DNA of 64,000 nt from Streptomyces curacoi (lineage in GTDB: Bacteria; Actinomycetota; Actinomycetes; Streptomycetales; Streptomycetaceae): positions 296,311 through 360,310 of the forward strand of contig NZ_KQ947990.1 in NCBI RefSeq assembly GCF_001513975.1, written 5' to 3'. The notes beneath the pieces were generated by a model. That model was not told the DNA's origin. It did not search any database and worked only from the letters and a program-made list of their open reading frames with translations. Shown here piece by piece: positions 22,596 through 31,254 of the stretch (position 1 is its first letter; every line of letters starts with the position of its first letter). Made by a program: the position numbers and the translations under genes.

Positions 22596-24110
22596 CTACG
22601 GACGTCCGAGGAAGATGGGGTTCGTGAACGCCGCCAACGCCCCCGGCAGCGGTCCCACCACCGTCTCGTGTCGCAACTCCGCTCGCACATAGGCGGCGTA
22701 GGACGGCGTCGTACGCCATTCCACGACCCCCGTCCCCGACACCGGCAACGGCGCGCTCGTGAACAGCACGCCCTGGTCGGTCACGAAGCGGGCCGTGCAG
22801 CGGGGGGCGCCCGAGATCTCCAGTCGTACCGTCACCGGCGTGTCCCGGTCCGCCTCCAGCCGTTCGCCGATGCCCGCGTGTTCACCCCGGCCGCCTGACG
22901 CCGTGAACGTCAGGGACACGTTCTTGGACTCGGCCACATACGACCGCCCCGCCCTGATCCCCTCCTGGACCGCCTCCCGCGTCAGGTCGTCGGCCAGGAC
23001 CACCGTCTGCGGTGAGCCGACCGGGTCGGGGTCGCGGTGGGCGTCGCTGTTGCCCATCGCCGGGATCCAGGAGCGGGAGTTCGAGCGGACGGAGGCGACC
23101 AGCATGCTGTCCCAGTCGGCCAGCGCCACCTCGTCGTCGGGGGTGTAGGGGCCGTTCCAGACCTCGATCGCGTCCGCCTCGCCGAAGCCGAACTTCCAGT
23201 TGCAGCCGACGCAGGTGGCGTGCGGGTGGGCGGGGACGACGAGGCCGCCGGCCTTGCGGATCTGGCGGGCGAACCGGCCGAAGCGGTTGTCGCGGGCCCG
23301 GTAGCGCCAGTCGATGAAGGTCCCGGGGTCGGTGCCGAGGGCCACCACGTGTCCGTTGCGCGTCGTGACCTCCTCGCCCAGCATCACCAGCAGGTCGTCG
23401 CCCGCCACGTCCGCCCAGTGGGCGTGCGAGGAGTGGGTGTTGTGCTCCGAGGTGTTGATGAAGTCCAGGCCGGCCGCCCGCGCCAGCGCCGCGATCTCCG
23501 CCGGGGTGCGGCGGCCGTCGGAGTACCAGGAGTGCAGGTGACAGTCGCCCCGGTACCAGGCGCGGCCCCGGCCCTTCGCCCGCTCCGGCGGGTACGCCGG
23601 CTCGACGGCCGTGCCGGGCTCGCCGTACGTCAGCGTGATGGTGATCTCGTACGGCAGGCCCTGCGGCGCCACCGTGTAGGGGCCCAGCGCGATGTACCAG
23701 GTGCCCTGGCGGACCGGGCCCGGGAGGTACCCCGGCGTCGCGTCGTCCGCCCGGATGAAGAACTCGGTCCTGGCGCCCCCCGACCAGCCCCGGAAGCCCG
23801 TCCCGCCCAGCTCCGTGCCGCGCCAGTCGAAGATGCCGATGTCGAGGGCGTTGCCCGGGGTGCCGGCCGGGACGGACGGCTTGTCGTAGGTGTAGGAGAC
23901 CTTGATCTCCCTTACCCCGGACGGGATTTCGAGCGGTACGTACACGAAGTCGGGGGACCCGGGCGGCAGGGTGCCCCGTACCGTGCGGGTCTCCGCGTCC
24001 TGGCTGCCGTCGGCGGCGCTCGTGAAGGTCACGCTTCCCAACGTAAGCGCGGCGGCGGCGCCCGTCACGAACAGGGCGCGTCTTCCGAGACCGTGGTCGT
24101 CCTCGCACAT
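22596..24110 (-). CDS. Secreted CehA/McbA-type PHP-domain metallohydrolase
   Basis: 504 residues from ATG 24110 with GGGGAG 8 nt upstream; a start further 5' lacks a site. N-terminus MCEDDHGLGRRALFVTGAAA is a twin-arginine-like signal (RR followed by a hydrophobic Ala-rich core, cleavage near TSAADG). A beta-rich N-domain is followed by the PHP domain: GDCHLHSWYSDGRRTPAE (HxH metal site, about residue 204), NTSEHNTHSSHAH, MLGEEVTTRNGHVVALG, and VVPAHPHATCVGC. Family members include carbaryl hydrolase CehA. Likely exported hydrolase/phosphoesterase with substrate unknown. Confidence 0.88.
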   Translation of the reverse strand: MCEDDHGLGRRALFVTGAAAALTLGSVTFTSAADGSQDAETRTVRGTLPPGSPDFVYVPLEIPSGVREIKVSYTYDKPSVPAGTPGNALDIGIFDWRGTELGGTGFRGWSGGARTEFFIRADDATPGYLPGPVRQGTWYIALGPYTVAPQGLPYEITITLTYGEPGTAVEPAYPPERAKGRGRAWYRGDCHLHSWYSDGRRTPAEIAALARAAGLDFINTSEHNTHSSHAHWADVAGDDLLVMLGEEVTTRNGHVVALGTDPGTFIDWRYRARDNRFGRFARQIRKAGGLVVPAHPHATCVGCNWKFGFGEADAIEVWNGPYTPDDEVALADWDSMLVASVRSNSRSWIPAMGNSDAHRDPDPVGSPQTVVLADDLTREAVQEGIRAGRSYVAESKNVSLTFTASGGRGEHAGIGERLEADRDTPVTVRLEISGAPRCTARFVTDQGVLFTSAPLPVSGTGVVEWRTTPSYAAYVRAELRHETVVGPLPGALAAFTNPIFLGRP

Positions 24111-24273
24111 GCTGCTGCTCCCCAGGTCGTCGTGAGTGACAGGGCGTGGGTGGTGCAGTGGTGGTGCGTGCAACTCTCGTATTCAGCCGTGAACTTCCGT
24201 GCAAGGGAAGGGAATCGACAGACAATCGGCAGCTGTCGAAGCTCTGGGGGCCCAGGGCCGCCGCGAACCTGTG

Positions 24274-24285
24274 CCGACCGGTCGG
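24274..24285. promoter_or_regulatory. Palindrome CCGACCGGTCGG upstream of an LLM gene
   Basis: Perfect 12-bp palindrome 38 nt before the ATG 24324, of the CGACCGGTCG class often bound by TetR-type repressors. It differs from the CTGAC-N5-GTCAG operator, so this LLM gene is probably under a different regulator. Confidence 0.45.
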
Positions 24286-24323
24286 TATGGACATCGCGGG
24301 GTCCGCGCGGTACAGATGCAGTC

Positions 24324-25205
24324 ATGCGCATCTCCGTGACGATCTTCCTCACCGACGAGACCATCACCCCGACCCGGCTCGCCCGTGAGCTGGAGCAGCG
24401 CGGGTTCGCCGGGCTCTATCTGCCCGAGCACACCCACATCCCGGTCGAGCGGACCACCCCGTACCCGGCCGGCGGTGACCTGCCCCCCGAGTACGGCCGT
24501 ACCCTCGACCCCTTCGTCGCCCTGGGCCAGGCCGCCGCCGTCACCGAGCGGCTCGGGCTCGGCACCGGTATCACGCTGGTCGCCCAGCACGATCCGATCG
24601 ACCTGGCCAAGCAGATCGCGACCGTCGACCATCTGTCCGGCGGGCGGTTCACGCTCGGGCTCGGATTCGGCTGGAATGTGGAGGAGGCCGCCGATCACGG
24701 CGTCGACTGGGGCACGCGCCGCGCGCTCGTCCGGGACCGCATGGCCCTGATGCGGGCCCTGTGGGCGGACGAACCGACCGCGTACGAGGGTGAGTTCGGG
24801 GCAGTGCGGGCCAGCTTCGCCCACCCCAAACCCGTACAGAAGCCGCGCGCACCGAAAGTCGCCGGCCCTCGCACGCTCATCGGTGGAGCCGCCGGTCCCC
24901 AGCTGTTCGCGCACATCTGCGAGTACGCCGACGGGTGGCTGCCCATCGGTGGCCGCGGACTGCCCGAAAGTCTTCCCCGGCTGCGGGCGGCCTGGGCGGA
25001 CGCCGGGCGCGATCCGAGCGCGCTTCAGGTCGTGCCGTACGCCGTGTATCCCAACCCCGGCAAGCTCGCGCACTACGCGGACCTCGGCATCGAGGAGGTC
25101 GTGGTGCAGTTGCCTCCGGCGGGGGAGACGGAGGTTCTGAAGGTCCTTGATGACTATGCCCGTTATGTCACGGATGGTGGTAGTGGTGATCACGACACCG
25201 TGTAA
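24324..25205 (+). CDS. LLM-class F420-dependent oxidoreductase
   Basis: 293 residues from ATG 24324 (MRISVTIFLTDETITPTRLA). LLM motifs: GLYLPEHTHIPVERTTPYPA, ATVDHLSGGRFTLGLGFGWN, TLIGGAAGPQLFAHICEYAD and ADGWLPIGGRG. The proline-rich PYPAGGDLP loop is usual for this subgroup of F420-type enzymes. About 70 bp upstream of fbiC on the same strand, so enzyme and cofactor synthesis may share a transcript. Confidence 0.9.
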   Translation: MRISVTIFLTDETITPTRLARELEQRGFAGLYLPEHTHIPVERTTPYPAGGDLPPEYGRTLDPFVALGQAAAVTERLGLGTGITLVAQHDPIDLAKQIATVDHLSGGRFTLGLGFGWNVEEAADHGVDWGTRRALVRDRMALMRALWADEPTAYEGEFGAVRASFAHPKPVQKPRAPKVAGPRTLIGGAAGPQLFAHICEYADGWLPIGGRGLPESLPRLRAAWADAGRDPSALQVVPYAVYPNPGKLAHYADLGIEEVVVQLPPAGETEVLKVLDDYARYVTDGGSGDHDTV

Positions 25206-25274
25206 CGAGCGGGCCCTCCGGGCGAATCGGGCGGCGCCTGCCTGTCCTGATCACCTCGCTCTTATGCTCGAAGG

Positions 25275-27887
25275 ATGACGACTTCCGCGACCTCCGGAAC
25301 CGGCTCCACCGACCGCCCGAGCGGCACCGGCCCGACCGAGAACTCCATGCGTCGCGCCCTCAAACGCGCCCGGGACGGCGTCGCCCTCGACGTCTCCGAG
25401 GCGGCCGTACTGCTCCAGGCCCGCGGCGAGGCCCTCGACGACCTCGTCGCGTCCGCCGCCCGGGTGCGGGACGCCGGCCTTGAGGCGGCGGGCCGGCCCG
25501 GCGTCATCACCTACTCGAAGAGCGTCTTCATCCCCCTCACCCGGCTGTGCCGGGACAAGTGCCACTACTGCACCTTCGTCACCGTCCCGGGCAAGCTGCG
25601 CCGCGCCGGGCACGGGATGTTCATGTCGCCGGACGAGGTCCTCGACATCGCCCGCAAGGGCGCGGCCCTCGGCTGCAAGGAAGCCCTCATCACCCTCGGC
25701 GACAAGCCGGAGGAGCGCTGGCCGGAGGCCAGGGAGTGGCTCGACGCGCACGGGTACGACGACACCATCGCCTACGTCCGCGCCATCTCCGTCCGGATCC
25801 TGGAGGAGACCGGGCTCCTCCCTCACCTCAACCCGGGGGTGATGACCTGGACCGACTTCCAGCGCCTCAAGCCCGTCGCCCCGTCCATGGGCATGATGCT
25901 GGAGACGACGGCCACCCGCCTGTGGTCCGAGCCCGGCGGCCCGCACCACGGCTCCCCCGACAAGGAACCCGCCGTACGGCTGCGCGTCCTGGAGGACGCC
26001 GGCCGCTCCTCCGTCCCCTTCACCTCCGGCATCCTCATCGGGATCGGCGAGACGTACGAGGAGCGGGCCGAGTCCCTCTTCGCGCTCCGCAAGATCTCCC
26101 GGGCCTACCACGGCATCCAGGAACTGATCATCCAGAACTTCCGCGCCAAGCCGGACACCGCGATGCGCGGCATGCCGGACGCGGAACTGGACGAACTGGT
26201 CGCCACGGTGGCCGTCGCCCGGCACCTCATGGGCCCGAGCGCCTGCCTCCAGGCCCCGCCGAACCTGGTCGACTCCGAGTACGAGCGCCTCATCCGCGCC
26301 GGCATCGACGACTGGGGCGGGGTCTCCCCGCTGACCATCGACCACGTCAACCCCGAGCGCCCCTGGCCGCAGATCGAGGAACTCGCCGAGCGCTCGGCGG
26401 CCGCCGGCTTCGAACTGCGCGAACGCCTCTGTGTCTACCCGGAGTTCGTCCGGCGCGGCGAGCCCTGGCTGGACCCACGGCTGCGCCCGCACGTGCGTGC
26501 ACTCGCCGATCCGGAGACGGGCCTGGCCCGGCCGGACGCGGTGGTCGAGGGGCACCCGTGGCAGGAGCCCGAGGAGGCCTTCGTCGCCTCCGGCCGTACG
26601 GACCTGCACACCACCATCGACACCGAGGGCCGTACGTCCGACCGCCGCGACGACTTCGACGAGGTGTACGGCGACTGGGGCGCCCTGCGCGAGGCCGCCG
26701 CGCCCGGCATGGCCCCCGAGCGCATCGACACCGACGTGCGCCAGGCGCTGCGGGTGGCGGCCGACGACCCGACCCGGCTCACCGACGAGGAGGCGCTGGC
26801 GCTGCTGCACGCGGACGGCCCGGCACTGGACGCGCTGACCCGCGTCGCCGACGACGTCCGCAAATCGGCGGTCGGCGACGACGTCACCTACATCGTCACC
26901 CGGAACATCAACTTCACCAACGTCTGCTACACCGGCTGCCGCTTCTGCGCCTTCGCCCAGCGCCGCACGGACGCCGACGCCTACACCCTGTCCCTGGACC
27001 AGGTGGCCGACCGCGCCCAGCAGGCCTGGGACGTGGGCGCGGTGGAGGTCTGCATGCAGGGCGGCATCCACCCGGACCTGCCGGGAACGGCGTACTTCGA
27101 CATCGCCCGGGCGGTGAAGTCCCGCGTCCCCGGCATGCACGTCCACGCCTTCTCGCCGATGGAGGTCGTCAACGGCGCCACCCGCACCGGCATGTCGATC
27201 AGGGAATGGCTCACGGCGGCGAAGGAGGCGGGCCTGGACTCCATCCCCGGCACCGCCGCCGAGATCCTCGACGACGAGGTCCGCTGGGTCCTGACCAAGG
27301 GCAAGCTGCCGACGGCGACCTGGATCGAGGTGATCACGACCGCGCACGAGCTGGGCATCCGGTCCAGCTCGACGATGATGTACGGCCATGTCGACCAGCC
27401 CCGCCACTGGCTGGGCCACCTGCGCACCCTGGCCGGCATCCAGCAACGGACCGGCGGCTTCACCGAGTTCGTGACCCTGCCGTTCATCCACACCAACGCC
27501 CCGGTGTACCTGGCGGGCATCGCCCGCCCCGGCCCGACCATCCGGGACAACCGGGCGGTCACGGCCATGGCCCGGCTCCTGCTGCACCCCTGGATCCCGA
27601 ACATCCAGACCAGCTGGGTGAAGCTCGGCACCGAGGGCGCCGCGGAGATGCTCCGCTCCGGCGCCAACGACCTGGGCGGCACGCTGATGGAGGAGACGAT
27701 CTCGCGGATGGCGGGTTCGTCGTACGGCTCCTACAAGTCGGTGCGCGACCTGGTGGCCGTCGCCGAGGCGGCGGGGCGCCCCGCGAAACCGCGGACGACG
27801 CTGTACGGCGAGGTGCCGCAGGAACGGCAGCGGGCGGCGGCGGCCTCGGACGGGCATCTGCCGGAGCTGTTGCCGGTGCTGGACTGA
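25275..27887 (+). CDS. fbiC: FO synthase (FbiC; fused CofG and CofH)
   Basis: 870 residues, the full length of actinobacterial bifunctional FO synthase. Two radical-SAM domains: CxxxCxxC in CRDKCHYCTF (about residues 92-99, CofG-like half) and in CYTGCRFCAF (about 552-559, CofH-like half). They join tyrosine with 5-amino-6-ribitylamino-uracil to make the deazaflavin FO, the chromophore of F420. Start ATG 25275 sits 8 nt behind a GAAGG-like site. This gene supplies the cofactor for the LLM and Ddn-like proteins in the window. A hairpin at 27902-27930 ends the transcript. Confidence 0.97.
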   Translation: MTTSATSGTGSTDRPSGTGPTENSMRRALKRARDGVALDVSEAAVLLQARGEALDDLVASAARVRDAGLEAAGRPGVITYSKSVFIPLTRLCRDKCHYCTFVTVPGKLRRAGHGMFMSPDEVLDIARKGAALGCKEALITLGDKPEERWPEAREWLDAHGYDDTIAYVRAISVRILEETGLLPHLNPGVMTWTDFQRLKPVAPSMGMMLETTATRLWSEPGGPHHGSPDKEPAVRLRVLEDAGRSSVPFTSGILIGIGETYEERAESLFALRKISRAYHGIQELIIQNFRAKPDTAMRGMPDAELDELVATVAVARHLMGPSACLQAPPNLVDSEYERLIRAGIDDWGGVSPLTIDHVNPERPWPQIEELAERSAAAGFELRERLCVYPEFVRRGEPWLDPRLRPHVRALADPETGLARPDAVVEGHPWQEPEEAFVASGRTDLHTTIDTEGRTSDRRDDFDEVYGDWGALREAAAPGMAPERIDTDVRQALRVAADDPTRLTDEEALALLHADGPALDALTRVADDVRKSAVGDDVTYIVTRNINFTNVCYTGCRFCAFAQRRTDADAYTLSLDQVADRAQQAWDVGAVEVCMQGGIHPDLPGTAYFDIARAVKSRVPGMHVHAFSPMEVVNGATRTGMSIREWLTAAKEAGLDSIPGTAAEILDDEVRWVLTKGKLPTATWIEVITTAHELGIRSSSTMMYGHVDQPRHWLGHLRTLAGIQQRTGGFTEFVTLPFIHTNAPVYLAGIARPGPTIRDNRAVTAMARLLLHPWIPNIQTSWVKLGTEGAAEMLRSGANDLGGTLMEETISRMAGSSYGSYKSVRDLVAVAEAAGRPAKPRTTLYGEVPQERQRAAAASDGHLPELLPVLD

Positions 27888-27901
27888 GGAGGACCGGGTC
27901 A

Positions 27902-27930
27902 CGGGGGTCGGTACGATGATCCGACCCCCG
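27902..27930. terminator. Terminator hairpin after fbiC
   Basis: 10-bp perfect arms CGGGGGTCGG (27902-27911) and CCGACCCCCG (27921-27930), 9-nt loop, 15 nt after the fbiC stop. No U-tract, as is common in Streptomyces. Confidence 0.7.
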
Positions 27931-27972
27931 GTGGAGGGGTTCCGTGGCTTCGTAGCTGAGGAGATGCGTGCC

Positions 27973-28524
27973 GTGCCTGCTCCCAAGGTCTGGGTGACCG
28001 GTCTGACGGTGGCAGCGATAGCCGCCGTCGCCGTCCTCGCCGTGCAGGCCGACAAGGGGCCGCACCCGACGGCCACGGCCGCCCGCCCGAGCGCGTCGGC
28101 GTCGGCGGGCGCGAGCCCCGCCCCGTCGAAGTCCGCCGGGCCCGCCGCCGTGCCGGACGGCTCGGGCACGGGACGCCGGATCGTGTACTCCCTCGGCCAG
28201 AAGCGTCTCTGGCTGGTCGACGCCAGCGACGCGACCCGCCGTACCTTCACCGTCTGGCCCGGCACGGTGAGCCCGGACCCCGGCACCTACGCCGTGTCCT
28301 CGCGCAACGAGGCCACCACCGGCTCGGACGGTGTGCAGATCGAGAACATCATCTACTTCACCGCGAAGTCCGGGGTCTCCATCGCCTTCTCCAACGCCGT
28401 GGACGGCTCGTCCCCGCCGCCCGCCTCGGGCAGGCAGACGGGCGGTATCCGGATGCCCAAGGCGGACGGTTCCGCGCTGTGGGACTTCGGGACGGCGGGC
28501 ACCACGGTGGCGGTCGTCAAGTAG
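27973..28524 (+). CDS. Membrane-anchored YkuD (L,D-transpeptidase)-like protein lacking the catalytic Cys
   Basis: 183 residues from GTG 27973, chosen for GAGGAG 9 nt upstream (27958-27963); ATG 27964 is an alternative. One N-terminal membrane segment (VWVTGLTVAAIAAVAVLAV), a Ser/Ala/Pro-rich linker (to about residue 60), then a beta-rich domain with RIVYSLGQKRLWLVDAS and TFTVWPGTVSPDPGTYAV. The C-terminal TGGIRMPKADGSALWDF aligns by eye with the YkuD signature SxGC(I/V)R(M/L)xxxDA, but Gly replaces the Cys and the HG motif is absent. If this reading is right it is a non-catalytic wall-binding relative. Otherwise: secreted protein of unknown function. Confidence 0.75.
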   Translation: MPAPKVWVTGLTVAAIAAVAVLAVQADKGPHPTATAARPSASASAGASPAPSKSAGPAAVPDGSGTGRRIVYSLGQKRLWLVDASDATRRTFTVWPGTVSPDPGTYAVSSRNEATTGSDGVQIENIIYFTAKSGVSIAFSNAVDGSSPPPASGRQTGGIRMPKADGSALWDFGTAGTTVAVVK

Positions 28525-28629
28525 GTCTAAGGGCGGACCGGGTGGTGCCGCCCTCTGCATCCTTCGGTGTAGGGCGGGTTCGGCTTCGCTCACGACGACT
28601 CCGGCCGGTGCCGCCATGACGATGAATGC

Positions 28630-29817
28630 ATGACGCACTCGGACACGACGGTCCCGCGGGCACCGGAGACGCAGTCAGCGCCCACCGGACGACTCCCCCT
28701 CCTCGACGTACTGCGCGGGGTGGCCATCCTGGGCACCCTCATGACGAACGTATGGATCTTCACCGGTCCGGGCGCCGAGTGGGGAGCCCTCCAGTCCGGC
28801 TACGGCGAGCTGTCGTTCGGGTCGTTCGCGGGCGCCGTCGAAGGCACCTTCAGCGTGCTCGGGAACGGCAAGTTCCTGTCGCTGCTGACGATCCTGTTCG
28901 GCGTCGGGCTGGCCATCCAGTACGGCTCGGCGGCGCGGCGCGGGCAGCCGTGGCCGGGGCGCTACCGGTGGCGGGCGCTGTTTCTGTTCGGCGAGGGCAC
29001 GGTGCATTTCGTCCTGGTCTTCGCCTGGGACGTACTCATGGGGTACGCGGTCACCGCCCTGTTCGTCGCCTGGCTGCTGACCCGCTCTGCGCGGGCCCAG
29101 CGCCGGGTGATGTGGTGGGCGGCGGGGCTGCATCTGGCCGTGCTGGGCCTGCTGACGGCGGCCACCCTGGCCGCGTCCGACAGCGAGGACGGCGGCACCG
29201 TCTCCCGCGAGGTCGTCGACCTGTACGCGCACGGCGACTACCTGGACCAGGTCGCCTTCCGCCTGGAGAACGCGATCGCGCTGCGCATGGAGCCGGTGCT
29301 GACCTTCTTCCTGCTGGTCTTCCTCTTCCTGCTGGGCGTACGGCTGTACCGGGCCGGGGCGTTCGGCGTGGACGAGACCGGGCGCCGGCTGCGCTCCCGC
29401 CTGATGCTGTGGGGGCTGGGCCTCGGGCTGCCGCTCAACGTGGCGGCGGCACTGGGCGGCACCGAACTGTTCCTGCCGGCCCGCTACGGCGCCGCCCCGC
29501 TGCTGGCCCTCGGCTACATCGGCCTGACCGGCGCCCTGGTGGACCGCGTACGGCGGCCGGGCCCGCTGATGACCGGGCTCACCTCCGTCGGCCGCACCGC
29601 CCTGTCCGGCTACGTCCTGCAGAACGTGCTGTGTGTGCTCGTCTCCTACGGCATCGGGCTGGGCCTGGCGGAACGGCTCGACGACACGGGCCCATGGTGG
29701 GTGGTGGGACTGTGGGCCGTGGTCTGCGCGACGCTGATGGTGGGCTCGACGCTGTGGCTGCGGCGCTTTACGGCAGGGCCCCTGGAGACGGTCCAGAAGT
29801 GGGCCCTGCGCCACTGA
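28630..29817 (+). CDS. DUF418-family multispanning membrane protein
   Basis: 395 residues from ATG 28630. Begins with the family's LPLLDVLRGVAILGTLMTNV signature and shows about ten hydrophobic segments (for example FLLVFLFLLGVRLY, GYVLQNVLCVLVSYGIGLGLA). DUF418 proteins (YeiB-like) belong to the acyltransferase-3-like superfamily of membrane proteins; function mostly unknown. It converges with the DUF2165-like gene ending at 29824. Confidence 0.9.
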   Translation: MTHSDTTVPRAPETQSAPTGRLPLLDVLRGVAILGTLMTNVWIFTGPGAEWGALQSGYGELSFGSFAGAVEGTFSVLGNGKFLSLLTILFGVGLAIQYGSAARRGQPWPGRYRWRALFLFGEGTVHFVLVFAWDVLMGYAVTALFVAWLLTRSARAQRRVMWWAAGLHLAVLGLLTAATLAASDSEDGGTVSREVVDLYAHGDYLDQVAFRLENAIALRMEPVLTFFLLVFLFLLGVRLYRAGAFGVDETGRRLRSRLMLWGLGLGLPLNVAAALGGTELFLPARYGAAPLLALGYIGLTGALVDRVRRPGPLMTGLTSVGRTALSGYVLQNVLCVLVSYGIGLGLAERLDDTGPWWVVGLWAVVCATLMVGSTLWLRRFTAGPLETVQKWALRH

Positions 29818-29823
29818 TACGCG

Positions 29824-30336
29824 TCAGCCGGCGTCCGTCTGCCGTGCCTGCCCGAACGGCAGATGGTTCACGATCAGCACGATCCCGCTGAACATGAACA
29901 CCCGGGTCGCGGCGTCGAGTCCGTTCCAGTCCCCGGACTGCCACATGGCGAACCACTCACCGCCGATCGCGATGAACCCGGCGCCGAAGAGCAGCATCAG
30001 CATCAGCAGGCCGTAGGTGGAGAAGCGGCGGGCGCGGCCTTCGTCGCGGCGGAACCAGAGCCATGTGCCGTATATCAGCACCAGCGCGGCGACGGTCTCC
30101 CAGACGATGATCGCGACGTACGCCGCGTCCTGAAGCCCTTCGCTGGTGATGGCTCTCCACATCAGGTCCTCGTCCTTGAACGTCGTATCCATCGCCAGGA
30201 CGTGCCGCACGAACTGCTGGTTCGTGCCGAAGTCGGTGATGTTCCCGAAGGCGACGAGGGTGATGTAGAGGGCGGCGGTGGCGGTGAGGAGGGTGGCTGC
30301 GAGGTGGAGTGCGCCGCGTGGGGGTGTTGTCGACAT
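29824..30336 (-). CDS. DUF2165-like small integral membrane protein
   Basis: 170 residues from ATG 30336 (MSTTPPRGALHLAATLL); GGGGAAG lies about 10 nt upstream. Four hydrophobic segments: LHLAATLLTATAALYITLV, AAYVAIIVWETVAALVLIYG, GLLMLMLLFGAGFIAIGG and VFMFSGIVLIVNHLP. The middle region GNITDFGTNQQFVRHVLAMD, followed by TTF, is characteristic of DUF2165 proteins. Function unknown. Confidence 0.82.
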   Translation of the reverse strand: MSTTPPRGALHLAATLLTATAALYITLVAFGNITDFGTNQQFVRHVLAMDTTFKDEDLMWRAITSEGLQDAAYVAIIVWETVAALVLIYGTWLWFRRDEGRARRFSTYGLLMLMLLFGAGFIAIGGEWFAMWQSGDWNGLDAATRVFMFSGIVLIVNHLPFGQARQTDAG

Positions 30337-30430
30337 GGTGGTCATCTTCCCCGGAGGGCGGGGCCGCCCCATAGGCATTGAGCCAGAATCAGGGCGGCAG
30401 TTGATCGTCCGGCGCCGTCGCGCTGGCCGC

Positions 30431-31066
30431 CTAGTCCCGCACGCAGCGCAGGAACAGGTGGGACTCGGGATCGGCACCGGGGTGGTCGGGCGTGAACAGC
30501 ACGTGCTCCGCGGACAGCACGGTCAGTCCTGCCGCGCCGACCATGCCGGTGAAGTCCTCGGCCGAGAAGCTGGTCGCCCGCACGTGCTGCCCCATGAAGA
30601 CGACGTCGAGGTCCTCCACGTCCGCCGGCACGGTCGCCAGCGCCATGCTGCCACCCGGCCTGAGCGCCCGTGCCAGTCGTCGCACCAGGTCCTCCTGCCT
30701 GGCGCGGGACATCTGGAGCAGGGAGAAGTACACGCACACCGCGTCGAACTCACCCTCCTCCAGCGGGACCTCGCGGATATCGGCGTGCCTGAAGGTGGCC
30801 TCGGGCACCTGCCGGGTGGCGAGGTCCACCATGACGGGGGACGCGTCGATGCCCAGCACGTCGTGGCCCGCCGCGGCGAGCGTCTCGGCCGTGGGCCGCC
30901 CCGTACCGCTGCCGACGTCCAGCACCCGGCTGCCCGGTCCGAGCCGCCCGACCAGCCACGCCAACGACGCCAGGTGTGTCTCGGAGTGAGCGAACGCCTT
31001 CTCGTACGCGAGGCCCAGGGCGTCGAAGACGGCGGCGGCCTGCTGTGCCTGATCTGCGCCGGTCAC
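30431..31066 (-). CDS. Class I SAM-dependent methyltransferase coupled to a DUF397 gene
   Basis: 211 residues from GTG 31066; this GTGA overlaps the DUF397 stop (31063) by 4 nt. SAM motif I VLDVGSGTGRPTAETLA (about residues 50-60), Asp of motif II in VLGIDASPVMVDLA, motif III-like FDAVCVYFSLLQMSR, and RALRPGGSMALATVP. Substrate is not predictable. It is the third gene of the XRE-DUF397 operon, mirroring the position of the DUF1963-like gene in the first cassette. Confidence 0.88.
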   Translation of the reverse strand: MTGADQAQQAAAVFDALGLAYEKAFAHSETHLASLAWLVGRLGPGSRVLDVGSGTGRPTAETLAAAGHDVLGIDASPVMVDLATRQVPEATFRHADIREVPLEEGEFDAVCVYFSLLQMSRARQEDLVRRLARALRPGGSMALATVPADVEDLDVVFMGQHVRATSFSAEDFTGMVGAAGLTVLSAEHVLFTPDHPGADPESHLFLRCVRD

Positions 31067-31254
31067 GGCATCGGGGTCATGTTGTTGATGAACTCCGCCC
31101 AGGAGCTGCTTTCGAAGGCGAGTTGTGCGCCGTCCCTGTTCTTGGAGTCGCGGACGTGGACGGTGGTGTCGGTGGGGGATATGGCGACCTCGACGCAATC
31201 AGGGCCGTCGTTGCCGCTGTAGCTGCTCTTGAACCACACCAGCGTGGGGGTCAT
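31063..31254 (-). CDS. DUF397 protein of the second WhiJ-type cassette
   Basis: 63 residues from ATG 31254, overlapping the XRE stop by 4 nt and the methyltransferase start by 4 nt. Typical motifs VWFKSSYSGNDGPDCVEVA and DSKNRDGAQLAFESSSWAEF. Both overlaps imply strict co-translation of XRE, DUF397 and methyltransferase. Confidence 0.95.
   Translation of the reverse strand: MTPTLVWFKSSYSGNDGPDCVEVAISPTDTTVHVRDSKNRDGAQLAFESSSWAEFINNMTPMP

Noticed and set aside
25251..28286. 1011-codon minus-strand frame opposite fbiC
   Set aside because: fbiC has both radical-SAM motifs at the expected places; the antisense product is low-complexity and has no ribosome-binding site.
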